From: Chitinophagales bacterium
GTDB taxonomy: Bacteria; Bacteroidota; Bacteroidia; Chitinophagales; CAIODY01
Direction: 5' to 3'
Length of the DNA: 53,750 bases
NCBI GenBank assembly: GCA_947452995.1
Contig: CANGEV010000017.1
Coordinates: forward strand, 1 to 53,750
Shown: piece after piece, positions 16,857 through 25,638 of the stretch
Numbering within the stretch: position 1 is the first letter of the stretch
How the letters are laid out: each line of letters begins with the position of its first letter
The notes under the pieces: model-generated
What the model was told of the DNA's origin: nothing
Databases searched by the model: none
The model's input: the letters and a program-made list of their open reading frames with translations, nothing else
Made by a program: the position numbers and the translations under genes

Positions 16857-17114
16857 CTACACCACCCTTGCCTCGCCATCGATGTCCATGATTTTAATTT
16901 GCGCATAGAAGGTCTCCCCATTTATGATTTGCATAAACCACACTAGCCCACCCTCTTTTAACAGCGGCTCGATATCTGGATTTTGAGGTTCCCACACAAG
17001 GTTCGTCGCAGGACTTTCAGTATGATATACCGGCCGTACCCGAATAAAATCCACCACCCATTTACCATCTTCCAAACGTAAAGTACCTGGGGTACACATC
17101 TCTTTTGTAACCAT
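16857..17114 (-). CDS. Small hypothetical protein
   Basis: 85 residues, soluble, rich in Trp/Tyr and acidic residues (for example WVVDFIRVRPVYHTES and GGLVWFMQIINGETFYAQI). No motif recognised. Codon use and the clean start at 17114 make it look like a real small gene. It is convergent with the HAD-like gene and divergent from the DUF2200 gene, so it is probably transcribed alone. Confidence 0.6.
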   Translation of the reverse strand: MVTKEMCTPGTLRLEDGKWVVDFIRVRPVYHTESPATNLVWEPQNPDIEPLLKEGGLVWFMQIINGETFYAQIKIMDIDGEARVV

Positions 17115-17241
17115 TGTCGAAGGGGTTTTGACCTTTGTACGTAAGAAGGGGATTATTCTTTTAGGGCTTTAGAAAAACACCTTGGAATATATTTTTTGTC
17201 ATACAAAAAATTGTATTCACTAACTTAGTTAACCATTACAC

Positions 17242-17604
17242 ATGCAACCCACTCCCGAACATAACGAGAAAATTGCGAAGTTGACATTCGCCTCCGTCTA
17301 TCCGCACTATGTGGCGAAGATGGAGAAGAAAGGACGTACCAAAGCAGAACTGCATCAAATAATTGAATGGCTCACTGGCTTTGATGAGAAGAAATTATCC
17401 GAACTCATCGAATCCAAAGCAAGCTTCGCCACTTTCTTCGAACAAGCGACGCTACATCCAAACGCGAAGCTCATTAGAGGACTTATCTGCGGCTACCGCG
17501 TAGAAGAAATCGAAAATCCACTCACGCAAAAAGTGCGTTACCTCGATAAGTTAGTAGACGAACTCGCGAAAGGAAAGAAGATGGAGAAGGTGATGCGAGG
17601 ATAA
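17242..17604 (+). CDS. DUF2200 domain-containing protein
   Basis: 120 residues, full length for the family. The conserved pattern is clear: FASVYPHYVAKMEKKGRTKAE, then WLTGF, FFEQATLHPNA and a C-terminal VRYLDKLVDELAKGK. DUF2200 proteins are small, widespread and of unknown biochemical role. The gene stands alone and is convergent with the lipoprotein gene, with only 1 nt between them. Confidence 0.88.
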   Translation: MQPTPEHNEKIAKLTFASVYPHYVAKMEKKGRTKAELHQIIEWLTGFDEKKLSELIESKASFATFFEQATLHPNAKLIRGLICGYRVEEIENPLTQKVRYLDKLVDELAKGKKMEKVMRG

Positions 17605-17605
17605 T

Positions 17606-18322
17606 TTATATAGAACATGGTAAGGTAACCATCATCGTATCCTTTTCCGCTCTATCATTTCTATAGATTATTTGCACTTTATTTTTACCTACCTTCTTCA
17701 GAAGACTTTCTCCTTGCCTTAATTCGTTCAATTGCCAATCCCAAATATCAAAAGACAGCAACTCTATCCATTTGCCATTTTTGAAAGTAACGACATGCCA
17801 AGTGTTTAAATTCGATTCTTGAACCCATTCCACCACATAGGAAAGTTCATCTGTTTTATCTCCATTTAAATCTCCTTCATTTTTCGCGTAAGATAATCCA
17901 ATGTGAACTCCCTGCGTTGTTGCAAACAACGTATCTACTGTACGATTATCATCAAGCAAATAAGAAATAGGTTTCTTCTGGAAGACTAACGCTTGAAGAA
18001 ACTCCATACCATTTAAATTTTCATAGCTCTTATTAGTTTCTTGTCGAGACACCCCCGACACATAGTGCTCTTTCAGCTTTTCTAATTTACCATCACCGTT
18101 GAAGTCTCCAACGATTTCAAAACGATGACCCAAAATTGGTTTACAATTAGGTGGAATAGTTTTCACTAAGGAATCATAATAATCACTAAGGGAAAAGGTG
18201 TCCGTAGTCCTCGACACAACATTTGCTGTGGCAACTTGTGATTGATGGTTAGAGCTGTCTTCTTTACATGAAAGAAGGATGATTGGAATTAGTAGAACGC
18301 AAATAGGTAATAATATTTTCAT
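17606..18322 (-). CDS. Predicted lipoprotein with FG-GAP/EF-hand-like calcium motifs
   Basis: 238 residues. The lipoprotein signal MKILLPICVLLIPIILLSC gives Cys19 as the lipidation site. The mature part has two DxDxDG-type loops, GDFNGDGKLEKL and GDLNGDKTDEL, as in FG-GAP/VCBS-like repeats that bind calcium. Probably attached to a membrane facing outward. No partner genes nearby suggest its role. Confidence 0.78.
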   Translation of the reverse strand: MKILLPICVLLIPIILLSCKEDSSNHQSQVATANVVSRTTDTFSLSDYYDSLVKTIPPNCKPILGHRFEIVGDFNGDGKLEKLKEHYVSGVSRQETNKSYENLNGMEFLQALVFQKKPISYLLDDNRTVDTLFATTQGVHIGLSYAKNEGDLNGDKTDELSYVVEWVQESNLNTWHVVTFKNGKWIELLSFDIWDWQLNELRQGESLLKKVGKNKVQIIYRNDRAEKDTMMVTLPCSI

Positions 18323-18447
18323 AAATTTAAATTGCGTTTTTTATAAAAAGATTAATTAAATACGGCAGTATAATAAATTAGAAAAACCTCTTAGGGTTAA
18401 TTAGTAAAATTCATTGTTAATTGAATCTGTTACATATTTTATGGTTA

Positions 18448-19506
18448 TTATTTTATTTTTTTGTGTAGCTCATAAAAATAATATATCATGGACTTCGCTA
18501 TTGCTTCCCAATTGTTTTTTTCTTCATTTATTTTAAGAATGCTATTATTATTTAATCGCTCTTTATCAAATTCAAAATTTAAAGAGTTTTCACTTAACCT
18601 ATTATACTCATTAGCGTAAAAGTAATTTGCAAAAATTTCATCAAATGACTTAAATAAAAAATGTGGTAAAAAAATATTTTGTCTGTTTTTCCACGAGGAA
18701 ATTAAAAAAGGGACACTATTTTTTAATTCCCCATTTTTAATCCAGTACCTATACGCTTTGTATTCAAAAGGTTGAGAGTCCATAAAGGATCCAATTATTT
18801 TTAGTTCTTCAGGATCATTAAATTGACTCCACGCAAATACATTAGCTAAACTTTCTTCAATTAGCTTTTCTGCAACTTTGTTTACCTTAACAAATTTAAT
18901 TTTACGTGTACTTTTTCCAAAACACATATAATGGTGAGCCATCTCATGCAAACATACCTTTAGAAAAAGTACGTTCATTACGTTGCTATAATGGGATAAT
19001 GGCGACTTCTGAAAATTACCTAGCGATATAGTATTTTCATTTGAACCGAAATCTTTGATTGAAACATAATTATCAAAATCAGATAATGCAATATCACGAA
19101 TACGTTCCGGACATATAAAAATTACAGGTCCTGCAATATTTTTAATTTTACTAAAAACAGCATATTGTAACTTTTTAATTATTCGCTTTTCATATCTACT
19201 ACTATTAAAGTCATGTACATAAAGGCCGATGGCAATGTTCCTTTGATTTTCATAAACACGCCATTTAGGAAGATCAAAGCGTTCAATGTTTATTGTATAA
19301 TTCTTAAACATTTTATCGAAGTCAATACCTCTTCTTTTATTTGGCGGATACAAAATATCCATTAAATGGGGACTAACAAGGTATATTTCCTTTTTCCAGA
19401 AACCCTTGGTATTTTTTTTTAATCTACTTTCCAAGTAATCTAAATCAAAAAAGTCCTCAATTACTTGATTTAGAACACCAAATGAGTCAATATTATTAAA
19501 AATCAT
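18448..19506 (-). CDS. Hypothetical protein with HExxH zinc-protease motif
   Basis: 352 residues, no signal peptide, strongly Lys/Asn/Ile-rich. HEMAHH (H187, E188, H191) followed by LIEESLAN (E217/E218) fits a gluzincin-type zinc site, in which the second Glu is the third ligand. A metallopeptidase-like fold is therefore possible, but the rest matches nothing I recognise. It lies in a very AT-rich block of orphan genes between the DUF2200 gene and the recombinase, which suggests horizontal acquisition. Confidence 0.65.
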   Translation of the reverse strand: MIFNNIDSFGVLNQVIEDFFDLDYLESRLKKNTKGFWKKEIYLVSPHLMDILYPPNKRRGIDFDKMFKNYTINIERFDLPKWRVYENQRNIAIGLYVHDFNSSRYEKRIIKKLQYAVFSKIKNIAGPVIFICPERIRDIALSDFDNYVSIKDFGSNENTISLGNFQKSPLSHYSNVMNVLFLKVCLHEMAHHYMCFGKSTRKIKFVKVNKVAEKLIEESLANVFAWSQFNDPEELKIIGSFMDSQPFEYKAYRYWIKNGELKNSVPFLISSWKNRQNIFLPHFLFKSFDEIFANYFYANEYNRLSENSLNFEFDKERLNNNSILKINEEKNNWEAIAKSMIYYFYELHKKIK

Positions 19507-19562
19507 TTTTGTATTAATTAAAATTATTTTATAAACTAATTATGCGCTGTCCTAGAGGTTAA

Positions 19563-20105
19563 TTATCCATCATAGCTTTCAATGTCTTTGTATGAAAGTA
19601 TTATATTTTCATCAACTACAAACTTTTCGTAATCTTCTACTTTACCAAATAAAGTGTAAATTGGCCCTTTCTTATAAAGGTTAATATAAGTTTCTGGGAA
19701 ATTATTTATTAAATAATTTTTTATTTCAAAAGTAGGTATAAGAAAAAGATGATGAAACAGTTCATCATAAATTTTGGCGCCCGTGACACCAATTTCCTCA
19801 TATCTTTTTGAGACAATGCTGTCTGAACTTAACAAGTAATCCAAAAATGCAGGTTCCCGCAAATTGAAATAAACAACCCCATAGCTCGCATAAAAAAAAC
19901 TGGTTGAACCTAAAAAAAGACCAAATGCTCTAGCAATTTTATATTGCTTTTCATTCATCGTCTCTTTGTCGAAGTTCAACGGAATAATATTCGTACACAT
20001 TGGATAATCATTGCAACCGAAAAACCTCTGTCCTTCAAAAGGTCCTTTTTGGGCCGTTCGAAGTACTAAATTTGTACACACCTTATTTTGCAATTTACAA
20101 TTCAT
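19563..20105 (-). CDS. Hypothetical protein with topoisomerase-type C4 zinc finger
   Basis: 180 residues. Residues 1-40 hold a zinc finger similar to the C-terminal finger of topoisomerase I: C3, C10, then FFGCNDYPMC, with RTAQKGPFEGQRF between. The remaining 140 residues are unrecognised and contain hydrophobic stretches. Such fingers bind single-stranded DNA or nucleic acid ends. Located in the AT-rich orphan block. Confidence 0.65.
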   Translation of the reverse strand: MNCKLQNKVCTNLVLRTAQKGPFEGQRFFGCNDYPMCTNIIPLNFDKETMNEKQYKIARAFGLFLGSTSFFYASYGVVYFNLREPAFLDYLLSSDSIVSKRYEEIGVTGAKIYDELFHHLFLIPTFEIKNYLINNFPETYINLYKKGPIYTLFGKVEDYEKFVVDENIILSYKDIESYDG

Positions 20106-20289
20106 CTTTTTTAATTAATTATTCTTTATTGCATTAACTATATGTGGGCTAAACATTCAACTCGAACTGAAATTTAAACGAAGGATGTAAGTTGAATTTT
20201 GGGGATTGCCAGAGAAAAATCCAATGTTAGCTATTTTCTAATTAATTTCAATCATTATTCACGCTCGCATTTCACTGAGTACTTATACT

Positions 20290-20814
20290 TTATCTATACG
20301 GAAATTCGGCATTACACCTACTCCAAAATTCGAGTCCATCTATTTCATTAAAATGTTTACGAAAAAATTCTATCGTTTCTTTTTCCATAAAAGCCGAAGC
20401 CTCGATAAATTTTCCAATAAATATTAAATGAGATTCTGTCGCAAGTCGACCCTGATTCATTGCATCGAAAATATACACAGGTTCTAAGTGATATCTACAC
20501 CAACTTAAACAATTGCCGATTAATTTTGGATATAGTGTTAGCTGTTGAAATTTGTTGTAAGTTTCTTTATAATAGGTATAGCAGACCATATCTGTCAATA
20601 CAGTAAAAAATAATGCAACTCCAAAAAGTTCTTTAGATGTCTTGTCTAGAAAGTCTAAGTGATTATTTTCTGGAGTTAGTCTCTCGTATTGAATGGAATA
20701 TACTCGCTTATTCTCTTTGTCTTCGTGAAACTTACTGCAATCAGGTATTGACGAAAAGAATCTATTAATATCTTCACGAAATTGTGTGATATAATAAGTT
20801 TCAAAATTCTTCAC
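20290..20814 (-). CDS. Hypothetical protein
   Basis: 174 residues, mostly alpha-helical by composition, with conspicuous Tyr, Phe and Cys (for example FTVLTDMVCYTYYKETYNKF and CLSWCRYHLEPVYIF). No family recognised. Flanked by AT-rich gaps of about 185 and 205 nt in which I see no gene. Part of the orphan block next to the recombinase. Confidence 0.6.
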   Translation of the reverse strand: MKNFETYYITQFREDINRFFSSIPDCSKFHEDKENKRVYSIQYERLTPENNHLDFLDKTSKELFGVALFFTVLTDMVCYTYYKETYNKFQQLTLYPKLIGNCLSWCRYHLEPVYIFDAMNQGRLATESHLIFIGKFIEASAFMEKETIEFFRKHFNEIDGLEFWSRCNAEFPYR

Positions 20815-21021
20815 CTTTAACTATAAAATTGAATTATTTAATTTCATTTAAACCTGATAAGTAAATCGCACTGATTCGCAATTAGTTTTCTTCAATTTAC
20901 AAAACAGTTTGAATTAGGCGAAATTTTACCCCGTATATTAAAATTAACAAAAATCTATAAATCACACAATGATTAATGATTTTTACCATTATATTCTATA
21001 AAAAAACTCTTATCTCCCCCC

Positions 21022-22111
21022 TCACAACCTCAACTTCGGCAAAGAACTCGCGGCTTCTATCTTTTTGCGGTCGACGATCTTCGCATAAATCTGCGTTGTC
21101 TTGATCTCGCGGTGACCAAGCATCTTACTCACCGTATATAAATCGATATTGTTCTCGAGCAACAAAACAGCATGTGTATGACGCGCACAGTGGAATGTGA
21201 TCTTCTTGCGTATATCCGCGCGCAGCACCCAGCGCTATGGCTGCATTGACATAATCACTATAGAGCAAACCTTCAAAGATAAATTCACTGTCGCCTTTGC
21301 GCTCGCCCAACATTTCAACCGCCTGCTCACTCAATGGCAAATACTCTTTCCCGCGCGTCTTTTGTTGCCGGAACGATAACTCGTACCCACGACTCGTAGA
21401 ATGACGCAAGCACGACCAAGTAAGACGTTTGATATCGCCGAAACGAATGCCCGTCAGACAAGAAAACAAAAACGCACGCTTCGTCACTGGATAGTCGCAA
21501 GGCGTATCTACTAAGGCCTGCACCTCCTCAAACGTAAGATACTCCCGATGCGTCTCACCTTGCGATAAGCCCGGTATAAAGTCGGCGAGGTTTTCGCGAA
21601 TGATACGCTCTTTATAAGCGACCCGCAAACTAGCCTTAAACTTGTTAAGATAGGAGTAACGACTGTTCTGCGATAAGGGGCGACGTGAAACAGTGCTCGC
21701 ATCGCGCTCGATGAAATGTCTTAACTGCAAACACCTTTCAATCCTAAGATCGTGGATATCGAGTTTTGTTCCGAAGAACTTCTTGATATACTTCAAGGCA
21801 GAAGCCCAGTTACCATAGTTACCTAAGGAATCCTTGCGCGAGCGCATCAGGCGCGCATAGAAATCATAATAGCTAAGGCTAGTCTTCTCGGTACGATGGA
21901 GTCCGTAGCGATTGTCTTGCAATTCGATTACTTTAATGGCTTGCAAGTTCTGGATGAGCTCTAGATCTTGCTTGTTTTTAAAACGTTCGGCGGCAGTTGT
22001 AGGATTAGGAATAAACTTTGCTTCTGTGCTTTCTTTTACTCTTCGGCCATTCACATGACGTCGAGAAAATAGGTATAAATACCATTGGCGCACTTGCGTT
22101 TTCCTATACAT
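21022..22111 (-). pseudogene. Tyrosine recombinase/integrase split by a frameshift
   Basis: Two overlapping frames make up one phage-type integrase. The N-terminal part, from the ATG at 22111, has a core-binding domain and the first catalytic Arg in CLTGIRFGDIKRL. The C-terminal part, in the +1 frame, reads RADIRKKITFHCARHTHAVL and contains HxxR, LGH (in MLGHREIKT) and the Tyr of TTQIYAKI. The switch falls at a CGCGCG run near 21225-21235, where a one-base change would restore a single protein of about 360 residues. It may be inactive, or the base call may be wrong. The integrase points to the surrounding AT-rich DNA being a mobile island. Confidence 0.85.
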
Positions 22112-22448
22112 GAAACGATAAGAAACAAAAAACGCTGAAACCCTAGTAAACAGTGACTTTCGAGAAGTAATTCGAGCAACAAATGAGCAACTATTGACAA
22201 CTACATCAAGGCAAAGAGACTCAATCCGGTGAGAACTAATAAAAGGCATCACTTTGCTGTATCCGAAGTTAAAGGCTTGTTGTACGTAACAGAATCACCC
22301 AAAATTAGAAGCTACCAGGAAGACATTCGTTCTATGTTGCAACAGGTAGCAAAAATGGATGAGCTGGGCGAGGATTGGTAGTTATTGCATGAATTTTTCC
22401 ATTTTTTGCATGCAATTAAAAAAATATCTGTACTTTTGTATCGAAGAA
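22112..22448. other. Integrase-AbiE intergenic region with a coding-like remnant
   Basis: On the plus strand a stop-free stretch (22187-22381, ending in TAG) reads RHHFAVSEVKGLLYVTESPK, then IRSYQEDIRSMLQQ, ending MDELGEDW. It lacks a start codon in its first two thirds. It resembles the C-terminal end of a lost gene, but I do not recognise it. The AbiE promoter occupies the last 50 nt. Confidence 0.4.
22402..22438 (+). promoter_or_regulatory. AbiE operon promoter with overlapping palindrome
   Basis: TTTTTTG (ends 22408) and TACTTTTG (22431-22438) are spaced 22 nt, close to the Bacteroidota TTTG/TAnnTTTG arrangement. The palindrome TTGCATGCAA (22406-22415) overlaps the upstream element, and a half-copy, TTGCATG, lies at 22385. 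This fits autorepression by AbiEi, which in studied systems binds repeats at its own promoter. Confidence 0.55.
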
Positions 22449-23030
22449 ATGAATTTGCTCCGTCAACATATCAAGCAGGGTGAGGTATATCGCCGTTCTG
22501 ACCTGGAATATTATTCCACGGCCATAGATAGACATTTGGCTCAATTAACCAAAGACGGAACATTGGTAAAATTAAACCAAGGGTTGTATTACGCGCCTAA
22601 ACAATCAAAATTTGGGGCTGTTCCTCCGGATGACCGCCAAGTTGTAGAAAGTTTTCTGAAGGACGGAGACTTTCTTTTGGTATCCCCAAATAGTTTTAAT
22701 TCATTAGGACTAGGCCTAACACAACTTTACAATTCCACATGGGTATATAACCATAAGCGCAAAGGCGAATTTCAACTCAATGGAAAGACATTTGAATTCA
22801 AACTAAAATCCTCTTTCCCTAAAAATATCTCAAGAGAATATTTGCTCGTTGATTTATTAAACAATTTGGATAACCTAGCAGAAGACCAAACACAAGCCTT
22901 AAATAAATTGCCCAATAATGTATGTAGTTTTAATGCTGATGCTTTGATGAAGGCTACTCAACAATATGGAACAGGCAAAACAAAGCGCACTTTAAAATCA
23001 ATAGTTAGAAACGTACTCCTGCATGCTTGA
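22449..23030 (+). CDS. AbiEi-family antitoxin (type IV toxin-antitoxin), DUF6088-like
   Basis: 193 residues from the ATG at 22449; the open frame upstream includes the promoter, so the longer start at 22359 is unlikely. The N-terminal winged-helix part (MNLLRQHIKQGEVYRRSDLE, then LTKDGTLVKLNQGLYYAPK) is typical of AbiEi/DUF6088 proteins. It represses its own operon and opposes the toxin in related systems. The stop overlaps the start of the toxin gene by 8 nt, giving translational coupling. Confidence 0.87.
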   Translation: MNLLRQHIKQGEVYRRSDLEYYSTAIDRHLAQLTKDGTLVKLNQGLYYAPKQSKFGAVPPDDRQVVESFLKDGDFLLVSPNSFNSLGLGLTQLYNSTWVYNHKRKGEFQLNGKTFEFKLKSSFPKNISREYLLVDLLNNLDNLAEDQTQALNKLPNNVCSFNADALMKATQQYGTGKTKRTLKSIVRNVLLHA

Positions 23031-23976
23031 TTTCATACATAACGACCCTGAATTCAAAGAGCTTCTCTCCATTGTATCTTCCAAAAAAGGCATTGATATT
23101 ACTTTGGTTGAGAAAGATTATTGGATCATGCATGCATTGTACTCTTTGCAACAACAGGGAATTGAGTTTGAATTGAAAGGTGGAACGTCATTATCCAAAG
23201 GCTATGGATTAATTCATAGATTTTCAGAAGACATCGACATTCACATTCGTACAAATTTTGGTTTACCCATTGAAGGGAAAGAAGACAAATCACAAGTAAA
23301 AACGGCACGCAAAGAATTTTATGATGTGTTTGCAAAATCGCTTTCGATAAATGGGATTAAAGAAATTGTTAGAGACCATGAATTTGATGACAAAGAAAAA
23401 TTCCGAAGTGGAGGAATAAGACTCTACTATGAAAGTTATACCCCTACGTTGGAAGGGCTGAAAGATGGGATTTTATTAGAAGCTGGATTCGACACCGTAA
23501 CACCCAATAGCCCCATCGATATCTCTTCTTGGATTTGGGAACACCTTATTTCAATAGGAGCACACATCAATTACATAAACAATACTGCAACAGGCGTACA
23601 ATGCTATCATCCAGGTTACACCCTAGTTGAAAAACTTCAAACCATCGTTCGCAAATATCGCAACAGAGATAACCCTAGAGCTTCTGATGATAAAAACTTC
23701 ATGCGCCAATATTATGACGTTTTTTGCTTGCTTGGCAATTCTGATATAAAGGCTTTCATTGGAACTCCTGAATATTTAGCACATAAAGCAGCTAGAATCA
23801 AAGGTGCTGACAACCAAATACCACTTCGAGAACATCCCGCACTTTTATTAAGTGATTCGGAGATAAGAGAATCATTCCAAAATCGCTATGAATCCACTTC
23901 CAAGCTTTATTATAATGGGCAACCAGAGTTTAAAGATATTTTGGCAAGAATACAATTGCATTTGAATCGGTTGTAA
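23023..23976 (+). CDS. AbiEii/AbiGii nucleotidyltransferase toxin
   Basis: 317 residues. The nucleotidyltransferase signature is complete: GGTSLSKGY (53-61) and SEDIDI (68-73, with D70 and D72), followed by a basic C-terminal region (KLQTIVRKYRNRDNPRASDD). Related toxins modify tRNA or other targets and cause growth arrest or abortive infection. Paired with AbiEi immediately upstream and followed by a hairpin terminator. Intact and probably functional. Confidence 0.9.
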   Translation: MLDFIHNDPEFKELLSIVSSKKGIDITLVEKDYWIMHALYSLQQQGIEFELKGGTSLSKGYGLIHRFSEDIDIHIRTNFGLPIEGKEDKSQVKTARKEFYDVFAKSLSINGIKEIVRDHEFDDKEKFRSGGIRLYYESYTPTLEGLKDGILLEAGFDTVTPNSPIDISSWIWEHLISIGAHINYINNTATGVQCYHPGYTLVEKLQTIVRKYRNRDNPRASDDKNFMRQYYDVFCLLGNSDIKAFIGTPEYLAHKAARIKGADNQIPLREHPALLLSDSEIRESFQNRYESTSKLYYNGQPEFKDILARIQLHLNRL

Positions 23977-23982
23977 AAGGGT

Positions 23983-24027
23983 TTCAACTACCGAGTATTT
24001 CTCGGCAGTTGAACATACTATTTTTAC
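23983..24027 (+). terminator. Intrinsic terminator after the AbiE operon
   Basis: TTCAACTACCGAG and CTCGGCAGTTGAA (23983-23995 and 24001-24013) form a 13-bp stem with one mismatch and a 5-nt loop, followed by a T-rich tail. It lies just after the toxin stop at 23976. Confidence 0.75.
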
Positions 24028-24080
24028 AATGCAACCGCTAGATTGAATTTAATCGAAAAAATGCAAGAGTTGAATCTAAC

Positions 24081-24137
24081 TATTTGCTGATGCGTGATAC
24101 GGTATGATACGCAAATATACGATACCGATACTGCACT
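24081..24137. other. Dyad TATTTGC-N23-GCAAATA with iterated GATAC motifs
   Basis: Between the AbiE terminator and the mnmE stop, TATTTGC (24081-24087) and GCAAATA (24111-24117) form an inverted repeat. GATAC occurs four times in and just after it. It could be an mnmE-side terminator, a protein-binding site or a recombination site at the island edge; the sequence alone does not decide. Confidence 0.3.
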
Positions 24138-24202
24138 CTTGCTTGTGTTCACCCATCCATAAGTAGCTATCTATGTTTTTAATTTTCCTTATTTGTACGG
24201 GC

Positions 24203-25588
24203 TTACTTCCCGATACAAAACTTGCTAAAAATGGTGTCCAACAAATCCTCGTTGGTGATATGCCCGGTAATGAGACCCAAATGATGCAAGGCATGACGAA
24301 GCTGATGCGCTATCAAATCACTCGGCAAATCGCCATCTAAGCCTTGCTCTACCTGCTCCATGAAATAAGCCGTTTGTTGCAGGCTATCCACGTGGCGAAG
24401 ATTGCTTACGATTACCCCTTCCTCTTGCGTGCGCGCGTCGGTCATCACCTGCTCATATAAACGGTTTTTCAGCTCATCAATACCCTGCCCTTCCTTCGCC
24501 GAGATACCAAGCACCGACACTATCTCCCCACCCCAGCTCATCTCCGTCAGCGCCAAGGGCTCGCGGTCCACCTTATTCATCACCACCAATTTCATCGCCG
24601 TCGTTTCCGGCAGCTGTTCTAAATGCGCCACTGCGTCGCCCTCCGACTGCTGCGTAGGGTCCATCACATAAAGCACTAAATCCGCCTGCTGCATCTTCGC
24701 TAGGCTACGCTCCACCCCTATCTGCTCGATCGTATCCGCACTGCTACGTAAACCAGCTGTATCAATGAATCGAAATAATAAGCCATCAACATTCATCTCT
24801 TCTTCAATCGTATCACGTGTAGTCCCGGCAATATCACTCACAATCGCACGCTCCTCTTTCAATAAAGCGTTCAACAAGGTACTCTTCCCCGCATTAGGCA
24901 TACCAATGATAGCTACTGGAACGCCCTTCTTCAAGACATTCCCAAGCTTAAAACTCTGTAACAAAGCCGACACCTTCAACTTAATCACGCGCACCAAAGT
25001 CTCCATCTGTGAACGATCTGCAAACTCAACATCTTCTTGCGAAAAGTCTAATTCCAACTCCAACAAACTCGCAAACCATATCAGCTGTTCACGCAATTCT
25101 TTCAACTCACTCGAATAGCCTCCGCGCAACTGCTGATGTGCCAAATTATGCGCCCCTTCATGTTGTGCTGCAATCAAATCGGCCACTGCCTCCGCCTGCG
25201 AAAGATCCATCTTCCCGTTCAGAAAAGCACGCTGCGTAAACTCACCCGGACGAGCCATCCGCGCACCGCCTTGCAATAAGGCATCTAATACGCGCTGTAC
25301 GATAAAGCTCGAGCCATGTAACGACAACTCCACTACATCCTCTCCAGTATAACTCTTCGGATTGCGAAACACCGTCGCCACCGCTTCGTCGAGCCATTGC
25401 CCTTCGTGCACCAACTTAACAAAGTGAGCAGAATGTGAAGCCTTGTCGGCTAAAGATTTTCCATTTAATATATTCTCACAAATAGCGATAGCATCCTTTC
25501 CAGAGAGACGAATAACAGCAATCGATCCACCGGGCGCAGTGGCAGGTGCAACGATTGTGTCGTCAAGGCGTACATTCAAAATAGACAT
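24203..25588 (-). CDS. mnmE: tRNA uridine-5-carboxymethylaminomethyl modification GTPase MnmE
   Basis: 461 residues, full length. An N-terminal formyl-tetrahydrofolate-binding domain (DTIVAPATAPGGSIAVIRLS) is followed by a helical domain with an inserted G domain: GMPNAGKS (229-236), DIAGTTRD, DTAG and NKVD. The C-terminus FCIGK carries the conserved C-x-G-K end. With MnmG it modifies the wobble uridine of certain tRNAs. A core gene that marks the right border of the accessory region. The ATG sits only 4 nt after a TAATTTTG promoter box. Confidence 0.96.
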   Translation of the reverse strand: MSILNVRLDDTIVAPATAPGGSIAVIRLSGKDAIAICENILNGKSLADKASHSAHFVKLVHEGQWLDEAVATVFRNPKSYTGEDVVELSLHGSSFIVQRVLDALLQGGARMARPGEFTQRAFLNGKMDLSQAEAVADLIAAQHEGAHNLAHQQLRGGYSSELKELREQLIWFASLLELELDFSQEDVEFADRSQMETLVRVIKLKVSALLQSFKLGNVLKKGVPVAIIGMPNAGKSTLLNALLKEERAIVSDIAGTTRDTIEEEMNVDGLLFRFIDTAGLRSSADTIEQIGVERSLAKMQQADLVLYVMDPTQQSEGDAVAHLEQLPETTAMKLVVMNKVDREPLALTEMSWGGEIVSVLGISAKEGQGIDELKNRLYEQVMTDARTQEEGVIVSNLRHVDSLQQTAYFMEQVEQGLDGDLPSDLIAHQLRHALHHLGLITGHITNEDLLDTIFSKFCIGK

Positions 25589-25592
25589 AACC

Positions 25593-25600
25593 CAAAATTA
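25593..25600 (-). promoter_or_regulatory. -7 box of mnmE, 4 nt from the start codon
   Basis: TAATTTTG on the minus strand matches TAnnTTTG. Only GGTT separates it from the ATG at 25588, so the transcript would be leaderless or nearly so. No clear -33 element was found. Confidence 0.45.
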
Positions 25601-25638
25601 AGAGGAATTTGATATCTTGTAGTGTTAAAATTGCTCTT

